11,897 nt of DNA from an uncultured Planctomycetaceae bacterium (GCA_947307005.1 CAMZHY010000066.1:1-11897), one strand, 5' to 3'. Shown: positions 1-7,422, counted from the stretch's first letter. Notes: a model not told the origin generated them from the sequence alone. Numbers and translations: made by a program.

Positions 1-90
1 TGCTGGATGCTTTTCCAAGCGATTTTCCAAAGACTCATATCAAACGCCTTCCGCGTCGGTCCCCGCTTGCGCGGACGCCCCGACGCGTCC

Positions 91-124
91 TAAAAATAAT
101 AACTGTTTCGCGTCCTAAGACGCG
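91..124 (-). terminator. second hairpin downstream of gyrA
   Basis: A perfect stem CGCGTC/GACGCG with a four-base loop (109-124) is followed on the minus strand by AAACAG and then a T-rich stretch to 91. It could act with the hairpin at 151-174 to end gyrA transcription. A third perfect hairpin lies at 73-90. No gene is seen in 1-188. Confidence 0.4.
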
Positions 125-137
125 GCGGATATTTGAT

Positions 138-174
138 AAAAAGGTTCGCGGGCGTCCCGACGCGCCGAGACGCC
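138..174 (-). terminator. possible terminator of gyrA
   Basis: Just after the gyrA stop, GGCGTCTC (plus 167-174) can pair with GGGACGCC (plus 151-158), with one wobble, around an eight-base loop. A run of five T follows on the minus strand at 138-142, but eight bases after the stem, which is far for a standard intrinsic terminator. Confidence 0.4.
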
Positions 175-188
175 GCGCGCTAATCGTC

Positions 189-3100
189 TCAGTCCTGATC
201 GTCGTCCGATTCGTCGCGTTCGACGTCGGATTCGGACGTCTGATCCTCAAGGGGCTCGACCTCGGAGTCGACGGAAACGCCCGCCGCCTCGTGAATCGTC
301 GTGTCGATCTCTTCGTTCGGGATGCGGTTGACCGCCGCGACGCAGTCGCCGGGTCGAAGTTTCATAAGACGAACGCCCTGCGTGTTGCGTCCGGTCGGAC
401 GAACGCCGTCGACCGAAAACCGTTGGATCATGCCGGACATTGTGATCGTCATGATCTCGTCGCCGTCCTCGACGCGGAGCGCGGCGACGACGTGGCCGTT
501 TCGCTTCGACGTCTTCATATCCAAGACGCCGACGCCGCCGCGACGCTTCGTCGGATACGGCTTGACGATCGCTTCGTCGTCGAGCGTCGTTCCGTCGTCG
601 GAAAGGGCGGAATCGTCCGCCGCGTCGTCGGCGTCCGCGGAATCGAGCGGCGCGTTCGGGCCGATCGGCGTGCGCTTGCCGAACCCGTTCTCCGAGACGG
701 CGAGCAGATACGATTTCTCGTCCGCGATCGTCATGCCGACGACGACGTCGTCCGCTCGCAGCCGAACGCCGCGAACGCCGGAAGACGCGCGGCCCGCCGC
801 GCGAACGTCCGACTGGCGGAACCGAATCGTCCGCCCCGACGCGGTCGTGAGCATGATTTCGTCGCCCGGCTTGCACACGTCGACCGCGACGAGCGCGTCT
901 TTAGGATTAAGACGTTCGGCGTCGTCGGTCTGTTCCGCGACGTTCTGATCCGAAGCGGCGTTTTCCGAAACGTCTCCTTCCTCCGACGCCGCGTCCCCAA
1001 TCGCCTCGCCGCGCAAACGAATCGCGACGATCCCGCGTTTGCGCGGACGGCTGTACGCCTCCAGCGCCGTCTTCTTGACGAGCCCGTCGCGAGTCGCCAT
1101 GACGAGGAACGCGTCCGGCTGATCGAAGTCGCGAATCGCGAGACAGCTGGCGATCTCTTCGCCCTCTTCGAGGCTCAGAAGGTTGACGATGTTGCGCCCC
1201 TTGCCATCGCGCGAGGAAAGGGGAACTCCGTAGACCTTCTGCCAGTACGCGCGCCCTCGGTTCGTGAAGAACATGAGGTAGTTGTGCGTGCTCGTTACAA
1301 AGAGATGACGGACGGGGTCTTCGTCCGCGACCTTCGCGCCTTTAACGCCGACGCCGCCGCGTCGCTGCGCTTTGTAATCGTCGAGGGGCGTGCGCTTGAT
1401 GTAGCCGTCTTTCGTAATCGAGACGACCATCGTCTCCTCTTCGATGAGGTCTTCGTCCTCGACGTCGATAATCTCTTCTTGGAGAATCTCGGTTCGGCGC
1501 TTGTCGGCAAACTTCTTCTTGACGTCGAGAAGGTCGTCGCGAACGATCGCCAGAATATTGCTCTCGTCGGAAAGAATACGGCGATATTCGGCGATCTCAT
1601 CGAGAAGCGAATTGTACTCGTCGGCGAGCTTCTGTTGCTCGAGGTTGACGAGTTGACCGAGCGTCATGCGAAGAATCGCGTCCGCCTGAACCGGCGTGAG
1701 CGTGTAGCTCTCCTTAAACCCGCGCGACTCCGTAAAGGACGCGAAGCCCGCGCCGAGCGCGCGCTCGAGGAGCGCGGCGGGACACTGAATCTGCATGAGT
1801 CGTAGCTTGGCGGTCGCCTGATCCGGCGAGGTCCGAATCGTGCGGATGACCTCGTCGATGTTCGCGTGCGCGATGAGGAGACCCTCGACCGTATGTTGAC
1901 GGCGAATCGCGCGATTGAGGAGGAAATTCGTCCGGCGACGTATCACGCTTCGACGGTGGCGCAGGAATTCTTCGATCATCTCCTTGAACGTCATCACGCG
2001 CGGTCGTCCGTCGACGAGCGCGAGGAGAATGATCGAGAAGCCTGACTGTAGCGGCGTGTACGAATAGAGCTGGTTCAGGACGACGTTCGGATCGGCGTCC
2101 TTCTTGAGTTCGAGCACAAGTCGCACCGGCTCTTTGAGGTCCGACTCGTTTCGAATCGTCGAAACGCCGCCGACGCGCCCTTCGGAAATCGCCTCGGCGA
2201 TCTTTTCCTCAATGCGGTCTCGCGCCTGCTGATACGGAATTTCGGAGACGATGATGCGAGCGCGCTTGGTCTTCTGATTGTGTTCGATGCGCGTTCGAGC
2301 GCGGACGACGATATTGCCGCGCCCCGTCATGTATCCGCGGCGGATTCCGCGCGCCCCGCAGATCACGCCCCCCGTCGGGAAGTCGGGACCGGGGCAGATC
2401 CGCATCAGTTCTTGAATCGTGACGTCGGGATTGTCGATGACGGCGACGGCGGCGTCGCAGATTTCGCCGAGGTTGTGCGGAGGAATGCTCGTCGCCATGC
2501 CGACCGCGATGCCGTTCGCGCCGTTGACGAGCAGGTTCGGCGCCTTCGACGGCAGCACGACCGGCTCCATGCGCGTCTCGTCGTAAGTCGGCATGAAGTC
2601 GACCGTGTCGAGATTGAGGTCTTCGAGCATCGCCATTGCGAATCCGGAAAGACGCGCTTCCGTATAACGCATCGCCGCCGGGGGCAGACCCGCGATCGAA
2701 CCGAAGTTGCCCTGCTTGTCGACCAGAACGTGGCGCATGTTCCAATCCTGCGCCATGCGGACGAGCGTCGGATAGATAATCGCTTCGCCGTGCGGGTGAT
2801 AGTTGCCCGACGCGTCGCCGGAAATCTTCGCGCACTTCACGCGCTGCGAATGAGGACCTAAGTTAAGGTCGTTCATCGCGACGAGAATGCGTCGCTGAGA
2901 CGGTTTCAACCCGTCGCGAACGTCGGGAATCGCGCGGCTCACGATGACGCTCATCGAGTACGTCAGGTAGCTCGCTTTCAGTTCGTCTTGGATCGACGTC
3001 TGGACAAGATTCGTGCCGTCCGGAAGCTGGAGCTGTCCGTCTTTGTTATAATGCGGTTTGAGATGCTCGGAAACTCTACTGTTGCCGCCTATTTCGCCGG

Positions 3101-3230
3101 AATCGTCCGTCGAGAAGTCGGATTCGTTTTCACTCGTTTCGTTTTCGTTCGTTTCGTTTTCGTTCGTTTCGTCTTCGGGGCGATCCTGAAAATCGTCGTC
3201 GGAACCGTCGAATTTATCGTCGTCTGCCAC
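189..3230 (-). CDS. gyrA: DNA gyrase subunit A
   Basis: GyrA is the DNA-breaking and rejoining subunit of gyrase; with GyrB it introduces negative supercoils in the cytoplasm. I number from a GTG at 3228-3230 (1013 aa). The frame also reaches a TTG at 3282-3284, but those 18 extra codons do not look coding and the GTG gives an N-terminus reading MADDDKF; neither start has a clear Shine-Dalgarno. Seen: acidic N-terminal extension (about 3-45), family core starting near residue 78 (SYLTYSMSVIVSRAIPDVRDG), HPHGE at 145-149, AAMRYTEARL with catalytic Tyr189, breakage-reunion and coiled-coil domains to about 590, then a beta-pinwheel C-terminal domain with GyrA box QRRGGVG at 622-628 and a second KRRGGVGV motif near 895. 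Acidic inserts lie at about 745-772 and 863-887, plus an acidic tail from 987. This makes it longer than E. coli GyrA (875 aa). The box and lack of ParC-like features favour gyrA over parC. It has its own promoter at 3321-3348. Confidence 0.97.
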   Translation of the reverse strand: MADDDKFDGSDDDFQDRPEDETNENETNENETSENESDFSTDDSGEIGGNSRVSEHLKPHYNKDGQLQLPDGTNLVQTSIQDELKASYLTYSMSVIVSRAIPDVRDGLKPSQRRILVAMNDLNLGPHSQRVKCAKISGDASGNYHPHGEAIIYPTLVRMAQDWNMRHVLVDKQGNFGSIAGLPPAAMRYTEARLSGFAMAMLEDLNLDTVDFMPTYDETRMEPVVLPSKAPNLLVNGANGIAVGMATSIPPHNLGEICDAAVAVIDNPDVTIQELMRICPGPDFPTGGVICGARGIRRGYMTGRGNIVVRARTRIEHNQKTKRARIIVSEIPYQQARDRIEEKIAEAISEGRVGGVSTIRNESDLKEPVRLVLELKKDADPNVVLNQLYSYTPLQSGFSIILLALVDGRPRVMTFKEMIEEFLRHRRSVIRRRTNFLLNRAIRRQHTVEGLLIAHANIDEVIRTIRTSPDQATAKLRLMQIQCPAALLERALGAGFASFTESRGFKESYTLTPVQADAILRMTLGQLVNLEQQKLADEYNSLLDEIAEYRRILSDESNILAIVRDDLLDVKKKFADKRRTEILQEEIIDVEDEDLIEEETMVVSITKDGYIKRTPLDDYKAQRRGGVGVKGAKVADEDPVRHLFVTSTHNYLMFFTNRGRAYWQKVYGVPLSSRDGKGRNIVNLLSLEEGEEIASCLAIRDFDQPDAFLVMATRDGLVKKTALEAYSRPRKRGIVAIRLRGEAIGDAASEEGDVSENAASDQNVAEQTDDAERLNPKDALVAVDVCKPGDEIMLTTASGRTIRFRQSDVRAAGRASSGVRGVRLRADDVVVGMTIADEKSYLLAVSENGFGKRTPIGPNAPLDSADADDAADDSALSDDGTTLDDEAIVKPYPTKRRGGVGVLDMKTSKRNGHVVAALRVEDGDEIMTITMSGMIQRFSVDGVRPTGRNTQGVRLMKLRPGDCVAAVNRIPNEEIDTTIHEAAGVSVDSEVEPLEDQTSESDVERDESDDDQD
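3135..3176 (-). repeat. 15-bp tandem repeat coding NENET in the GyrA N-terminus
   Basis: Two exact copies of a 15-bp unit (plus strand cgtttcgttttcgtt, 3135-3149 and 3150-3164) are followed by a third, diverged partial copy to 3176. On the minus strand they encode two NENET pentapeptides flanked by degenerate versions (PEDET before, SENES after) inside the acidic N-terminal extension of GyrA. The unit keeps the frame, so copy number can change without breaking the gene. Confidence 0.85.
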
Positions 3231-3320
3231 GGTGGATTCGCTTTCTGTTGCAAGGTCGGACGCGCAGGACAAGCGTCGCGTCAAACGCGTCTGATTTGAG
3301 ATTTAACGCCGTCGTCGCTA

Positions 3321-3348
3321 ATTATACCGCGTTTTCGTCCTTTTACAA
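3321..3348 (-). promoter_or_regulatory. sigma70-like promoter of gyrA
   Basis: On the minus strand a perfect -10 box TATAAT (plus 3321-3326, attata) lies 16 nt downstream of TTGTAA (plus 3343-3348), which matches four of six bases of the -35 consensus. Transcription would start near 3313-3314, leaving a leader of roughly 80 nt before the GTG at 3230, or about 30 nt before the TTG at 3284. It sits after the secA terminator, so gyrA appears to be transcribed on its own. Confidence 0.7.
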
Positions 3349-3366
3349 CATCGGACGCCGCGTTCT

Positions 3367-3389
3367 AAGGGGCAAAAACGCCCCTTTTT
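3367..3389 (+). terminator. plus-strand hairpin with T-run between secA and gyrA
   Basis: The stem AAGGGGC (3367-3373) pairs with GCCCCTT (3380-3386) around a six-base loop, and on the plus strand the T-run extends to 3389. On the minus strand the hairpin is followed by AGAACG, with no T-run, so as an intrinsic terminator it works best on plus-strand transcripts, where no gene lies. It is just upstream of the gyrA -35 box and could block antisense transcription into secA. Function is inferred. Confidence 0.5.
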
Positions 3390-3464
3390 CCGCGTTTACG
3401 AACGACTCCGACCCCTTGACGCGTTTTTACGTTCTTCCCGCGACGCCGTGTCTCGCGCGTTAAT

Positions 3465-3498
3465 GAAAAAACGGCGCGAAAACCGTCTCTCGCGCCGT
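3465..3498 (-). terminator. intrinsic terminator of secA
   Basis: On the minus strand, 45 nt after the secA stop, a nine-base perfect stem ACGGCGCGA (plus 3490-3498) pairs with TCGCGCCGT (plus 3471-3479) around a ten-base loop, followed directly by a run of T. This is a textbook Rho-independent terminator and separates secA from gyrA. Confidence 0.85.
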
Positions 3499-3542
3499 CT
3501 TTCATTCGTTCCGCTCCAACGCGTTTCCGCGTCGTCTCCGCG

Positions 3543-4016
3543 TCATTTTCCTTTGCCGCAACAGTTCTTATATTTCTTGCCGCTGCCGCAAGGGCAAGGA
3601 TCGTTGCGACCGATCTTCGGCGTCTTGCGACGGAACGTCTCAACCTTATGCTCCTTGCTCGCTTCGATCGCGTCCTCTTGACTCTGGCGCGTCTGATCGA
3701 CTTCCGACGAAACGGACTGCTGCTGAAGTTGGGGACGCTGCGCGGCGTCGGCGCGATCCGCGTCGGACCAAGTGGAGCCGATGAAGTTCTCGTCAAGCTG
3801 CTCGACGCGATAGACGTAGTCGGTCACGCGCTCAAAAACGCCGTCCCACATCGCCTCGAAGATTCGCATGCCCTCGCGCTTGTACTCGACCTTCGGGTCG
3901 ACCTGCGCGTAGCCGCGGAAACTCACGCTCGATTTCAGGTGATCCATGACCTGAAGATGCTCTTTCCACGCCGAGTCGAGAATACCGAGAATGAGCGAGC
4001 GCTCGACTTTGCGCAT
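3543..4016 (-). CDS. secA: SecA C-terminal part, downstream of the in-frame UGA
   Basis: This is the end of SecA in the same frame as the larger part upstream; the frame is open from 4127, directly after the UGA, to the TGA at 3543. The coordinates given begin at its first ATG (157 aa). The 37 codons before that ATG (4017-4127) are also good SecA sequence, which argues that this is not an independent gene. Seen: two-helix-finger region with LDSAWKEHLQVMDHL and RGYAQVDPKVEYKREG, a polar Gln/Ser-rich linker, and a terminal zinc-binding SEC-C motif, CPCGSGKKYKNCC, ending GKGK. In the family the finger contacts SecY and the zinc motif binds SecB or lipid. The only possible ribosome site, GGAG, abuts the ATG with no spacing, so separate translation looks unlikely. 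No further stop or frameshift is present, so any loss of function would be very recent. Confidence 0.9.
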   Translation of the reverse strand: MRKVERSLILGILDSAWKEHLQVMDHLKSSVSFRGYAQVDPKVEYKREGMRIFEAMWDGVFERVTDYVYRVEQLDENFIGSTWSDADRADAAQRPQLQQQSVSSEVDQTRQSQEDAIEASKEHKVETFRRKTPKIGRNDPCPCGSGKKYKNCCGKGK

Positions 4017-4127
4017 CTCCGGATTGAAGCGATTCTCGATGATCGATTCGACGCGGTTCTCAAGGAGCAGGACGTCCCATTCGGAAAGCTCCTCGACGGT
4101 AAGTTTCTGGTCCAGTTCGGAATTCAG

Positions 4128-4130
4128 TCA
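4128..4130 (-). other. in-frame UGA inside secA, at a conserved Trp position
   Basis: The codon reads TGA on the minus strand (plus tca), between LAELCE and LNSELDQKL. It is codon 1063 of a 1257-codon frame. Three internal repeats upstream carry TGG at the matching place (codons 834, 898, 966). The next base is C, a context known to weaken UGA termination. Whether it is mutation, assembly error or a suppressed stop cannot be told from sequence alone. Confidence 0.9.
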
Positions 4131-7100
4131 CTCGCAAAGTTCGGCGAGCATGGGGGACGACCGTCGAATTTTGCGGACGTCTCTCGACGTGATGCGGTCG
4201 TTGCGTCGGATCTTCTCTTCGCGTTTGGCGCGGATCAGATCGATATCGACCTCCTCCTCTTCGAAAAGTTTCACGAGCTTTTCGCGCATCGTCGCGTAAT
4301 ACGGTTCGGAAAGCTTCGCCGCCTCGCGACTGCACTGGAAGAGCGTTTCCTCGATCTCGCGACGCTGCTTGTTGCGAAGTTCTTCGACGGAAAGCTCGAC
4401 GCCAAGTCGCCGCGCCGCCCAGTCCGCGACTCCCTCGCGATCGTAACGACGACCGTTCTGGTCGACGATCGTAAAGTGCGTCAGCCCGACGAGGACGGGG
4501 AACCTCGCCTCGCGCTCGGCGTAACCTTCAAGGGTTCTCTTGCGCGCCAGCTCTCTGAATTCCGACTGGTCGAGTTTCTCAGCCTCTTCCGGCGAGACGA
4601 CGACGCCAAACTTATCGCGAAGCCAACGACACGCCGTGTGGATTCCATAATTGAGTTCAAGGAGTTTCGCGCCGGAACTCAGATCCGTGTTGTCGCAAAA
4701 ATGATTGGCGCGCTCGATCAAGAACTCCGCGACACGATCGCGCCCAAGTTTGCGCAGGTCGTGTTCATTCAGCGCGCAGCGCCATCTCGCGTTCGCGGCT
4801 TTCGCGAGCGCCTGCCAGTTCCATTCTTCTTCGGGAGAGTCGTCGGGAAGGTTCTCTTCGACAAGGTCGAACGCGACCGTCTCCGACATGCGCCGAGCGT
4901 GGTCGATCGCATATTCCGCCGCTTCGCCCGCGTTCGAACCGATAAACTGCTTCGGTTCGAACTCCACGTTGAGTTGGCGCGACGCAAACGCCGCGTAGGA
5001 CTCCGCGCCGTAATTCGGGTCGAGAAACTCGTCGAGATGACGCTTGAGCTGCGCGTCGATCATCTGCAGCACAAAGTCTTTCGTATTGCCGCCGTCCAAA
5101 ATTCGCTGACGGTAGGAATAGACGCGCTTGCGCTGCATGTCCATGACTTCGTCGTATTCCAGAAGATTTTTACGAATATCGAAGTTAAATTCTTCGCGCT
5201 TCTTCTGCGCGCCTTCGATCCTTCGCGTCACCATCGGACTCTCGATCGCCTGACCGTCCTCCATGCCGAGGCGCGTGAGCAGGTTTTTGACCCAGTCGCC
5301 CGCAAAAATACGCACGAGATCGTCTTCAAGAGAAAGATAGAACCTCGCTTCGCCGGGGTCGCCCTGACGACCGCAACGCCCGATATGCTGGAGGTCGATG
5401 CGGCGCGCCTCGTGACGCTCGGTGCCGATGATGCAAAGACCGCCGAGGGATCGCACCAGCTCGCCCTCCGCCTTCATCTGTTCGCGCTTTTCGATGTCTT
5501 CGACGCACGCGCGCCATTCGTCCTGCGGCACGTCTAGGCGCGTGGGATACTTCGTTTGGAAGATCGACCACGCCAAGGTCTCGGGGTTGCCGCCCAAGAT
5601 GATGTCCGTACCGCGGCCCGCCATGTTCGTCGCGATCGTCACGGCGTTGAGACGCCCCGCCTGCGCGACGATTTCCGATTCGCGCCCGACGTTTTCCGGC
5701 TTCGCGTTCAAGACTTGATGTTTAATGCCGCGCCGGTTGAGCATCGACGAAATGAGTTCGCTCTTCTGAATCGAGACCGTTCCGACGAGGATCGGACGTC
5801 CTTTCGGATAGATTTTCTCGATCTTGTCGCGCGGAACCTTGACGGCGTCGCGCTCGCCCTTTACGGTGAACTCGACGTAGTCGTCGAACTCTTTGCCGAG
5901 CGTTCCCGACGCTTCGTTCCCGTCGGTGAACTCGATGCAGTCCCACTTGTGGATGCGTTCGATTTCGTCGACGACGGCGTGATACTTCTCCTTTTCCGTG
6001 CGGTAGATGAGATCGGGCTTCGTGACGCGCTGAACGGGTCGGTTCGGCGGAATCGCGAGCACGTCCAACTTATAGATCTTCCAGAACTCGGCGGCCTCCG
6101 TCATGGCGGTTCCCGTCATTCCGCCGATCTTGTCGTAGAGCTTGAAGAAGTTCTGCAACGTAATCGTCGCGAGGGTCCGGTTCTCCTGCTTGACTTCGAC
6201 GTGTTCTTTCGCTTCGACCGCTTGGTGAAGTCCGTCGCTCCACGTGCGCCCTTCCATCAGACGTCCGGTGAAGTCGTCGACGATGACGATCTCGCCGTCC
6301 TTGATAACGTAGTTGACGTCTTTCTTATAGAGATAGTGCGCCTTGAGCGCGTTGTCGATCAGGTGCGGCCAGTGCATGTTGCCGACCGTATAGAAACTCT
6401 CGACGCCGGCGAGATGTTCGGCGCGACGAACGCCTTCGTCCGTCAGGTTCGTCGTATGATCCTTTTCGTCGACGACGAAATCGACGTCCTTTTTAAGCTG
6501 GATCGCGATTCCGTCGGCTTCGCGGTATTTTGAAACGTCGTCGCGAGACGACCCCGCGATAATGAGCGGCGTTCGCGCCTCGTCGATGAGGATGTTGTCG
6601 ACTTCGTCGATGATCGCGTAGTGAAGGAGTCCCTGAGACTGCTGAACGTCGGAGGGGAAATTCGCGTCGCCGCGGCGCGCGTAACGCATATTGTCGCGGA
6701 GGTAGTCGAAGCCGTACTCGTTGTTCGTGCCGTAGGTGACGTCGCAGGAATACGCGTACTGTCGATCCGCCGTCGACATGTTGCTCTGAATCGAGCCGAC
6801 CGTCATGCCGAGCGCCATATAGATCGGCCCCATCCACTCCATGTCGCGGCGCGCCAGATAGTCGTTGACCGTAACGACGTGAACGCCCTTCCCTTCGAGC
6901 GCGTTGAGATACGCGGGAAGCGTCGCGACGAGCGTCTTGCCTTCGCCCGTCATCATTTCGGCGATCTTGCCTTCGTGGAGCGCGATTCCGCCGATGAGCT
7001 GGACGTCGTAATGCCGCAGTCCGATCGTTCTACGGCTCGCTTCGCGACACACCGCGAACGCTTCCGTCAGGAGATCGTCGAGCGTCTCGCCCGCCGCGAG

Positions 7101-7316
7101 TCTCTTGCGAAAGAATTCCGTCTGACCGCGCAGTTCGTCGTCCGTCATCGCTTGATATTTCGGCTCAAGCTCGTTGATCGCCTGAATGCGCGGCATGATT
7201 TTTTTGAGTTCGCGCTCGTTGTTCGATCCGAACATCGAGGTCACTTTATTTTCGAACCACCGCGAAATACCGCCAAAAAAATCGCTTACCCCGTCAAGAG
7301 ATTCCTGAATATCCAT
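4128..7316 (-). CDS. secA: Preprotein translocase ATPase SecA, interrupted by UGA
   Basis: SecA uses ATP to push unfolded preproteins through SecYEG in the inner membrane. Starts at an ATG with a weak GGA six bases upstream. Seen: N-terminal FGSNNERELKK helix; Walker A MTGEGKT at 122-128; VTVNDYLARRD near 148-158; Walker B IIDEVDNILIDEARTP near 235-250; preprotein-crosslinking region to about 350; GGMTGTA near 398; an extra segment at about 455-503; NBD2 motifs VGTVSIQKSE, LNAKPENV, NMAGRGTDI and GRCGRQGDPG (to about 655); then a long helical scaffold region with four related Trp-containing repeats from about 834. The frame stops with UGA after residue 1062, before the two-helix finger and zinc motif, which follow in the same frame; the full frame is 1257 codons. 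A product ending here should not work, because it lacks the SecY-contacting finger. It has its own promoter and terminator. Confidence 0.97.
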   Translation of the reverse strand: MDIQESLDGVSDFFGGISRWFENKVTSMFGSNNERELKKIMPRIQAINELEPKYQAMTDDELRGQTEFFRKRLAAGETLDDLLTEAFAVCREASRRTIGLRHYDVQLIGGIALHEGKIAEMMTGEGKTLVATLPAYLNALEGKGVHVVTVNDYLARRDMEWMGPIYMALGMTVGSIQSNMSTADRQYAYSCDVTYGTNNEYGFDYLRDNMRYARRGDANFPSDVQQSQGLLHYAIIDEVDNILIDEARTPLIIAGSSRDDVSKYREADGIAIQLKKDVDFVVDEKDHTTNLTDEGVRRAEHLAGVESFYTVGNMHWPHLIDNALKAHYLYKKDVNYVIKDGEIVIVDDFTGRLMEGRTWSDGLHQAVEAKEHVEVKQENRTLATITLQNFFKLYDKIGGMTGTAMTEAAEFWKIYKLDVLAIPPNRPVQRVTKPDLIYRTEKEKYHAVVDEIERIHKWDCIEFTDGNEASGTLGKEFDDYVEFTVKGERDAVKVPRDKIEKIYPKGRPILVGTVSIQKSELISSMLNRRGIKHQVLNAKPENVGRESEIVAQAGRLNAVTIATNMAGRGTDIILGGNPETLAWSIFQTKYPTRLDVPQDEWRACVEDIEKREQMKAEGELVRSLGGLCIIGTERHEARRIDLQHIGRCGRQGDPGEARFYLSLEDDLVRIFAGDWVKNLLTRLGMEDGQAIESPMVTRRIEGAQKKREEFNFDIRKNLLEYDEVMDMQRKRVYSYRQRILDGGNTKDFVLQMIDAQLKRHLDEFLDPNYGAESYAAFASRQLNVEFEPKQFIGSNAGEAAEYAIDHARRMSETVAFDLVEENLPDDSPEEEWNWQALAKAANARWRCALNEHDLRKLGRDRVAEFLIERANHFCDNTDLSSGAKLLELNYGIHTACRWLRDKFGVVVSPEEAEKLDQSEFRELARKRTLEGYAEREARFPVLVGLTHFTIVDQNGRRYDREGVADWAARRLGVELSVEELRNKQRREIEETLFQCSREAAKLSEPYYATMREKLVKLFEEEEVDIDLIRAKREEKIRRNDRITSRDVRKIRRSSPMLAELCE
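5808..5954 (-). other. small beta-rich insertion in SecA NBD2
   Basis: Residues about 455-503 of SecA lie between HAVVDEIERIH and KGRPILVGTVSIQKSE, which are nearly adjacent in E. coli SecA. The insert has the pattern WDxIxFxDGxxxxGxL...DxVxFxxxGxxxxVxVPRDKIxKI, alternating hydrophobic strands with a closing PRDKI. That resembles the small Sm-like or SH3-like barrels found in many bacterial proteins. The fold assignment is inference; the position of the insertion is seen directly. Confidence 0.6.
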
Positions 7317-7393
7317 AAATGATCCGCTTTATCTTCTGGATGGTTTAACGTTTCTCGAATCGCTCCGTCGTTAAAACAGAGAGAATCTCGGTC

Positions 7394-7422
7394 ATTTTAC
7401 CGACTTTAGCGACGTCGGTCAA
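7394..7422 (-). promoter_or_regulatory. sigma70-like promoter of secA
   Basis: On the minus strand TTGACC (plus 7417-7422) and TAAAAT (plus 7394-7399) each match five of six consensus bases and are 17 nt apart, the optimal spacing. Transcription would start near 7387, giving a leader of about 70 nt before the ATG at 7316. The leader has an imperfect inverted repeat (TTTAACG/CGTTAAA, 7344-7350 and 7369-7375) of unknown meaning. No SecM-like reading frame is apparent. Confidence 0.75.

Noticed and set aside
11..30. Direct repeat TTTTCCAA (11-18 and 23-30) as an operator
   Set aside because: Too short and AT-rich to support a binding site, and no gene start is visible next to it.
3231..3284. 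TTG at 3282-3284 as the gyrA start
   Set aside because: Possible, but it has no Shine-Dalgarno, adds 18 codons unlike the rest of the gene, and the GTG at 3228-3230 gives a more natural N-terminus. It is not excluded.
3543..4016. An independent small gene for a SEC-C zinc protein
   Set aside because: The frame continues upstream in phase as SecA sequence, the stretch begins inside the finger region, and the ATG has no properly spaced ribosome site.
4128..4130. Selenocysteine at the secA UGA
   Set aside because: The aligned residue in repeats and in E. coli SecA is Trp, not Cys, and no clear SECIS hairpin follows the codon.
3648..5537. Plus-strand open frame of 629 codons over secA, and a similar one at 291-1805 over gyrA
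   Set aside because: Same cause; the minus-strand readings carry unmistakable SecA and GyrA motifs.
7344..7375. Leader hairpin of secA (TTTAACG/CGTTAAA) as a riboswitch or translational control element
   Set aside because: A seven-base stem with an 18-base loop is weak, and nothing matches a known secA control element.
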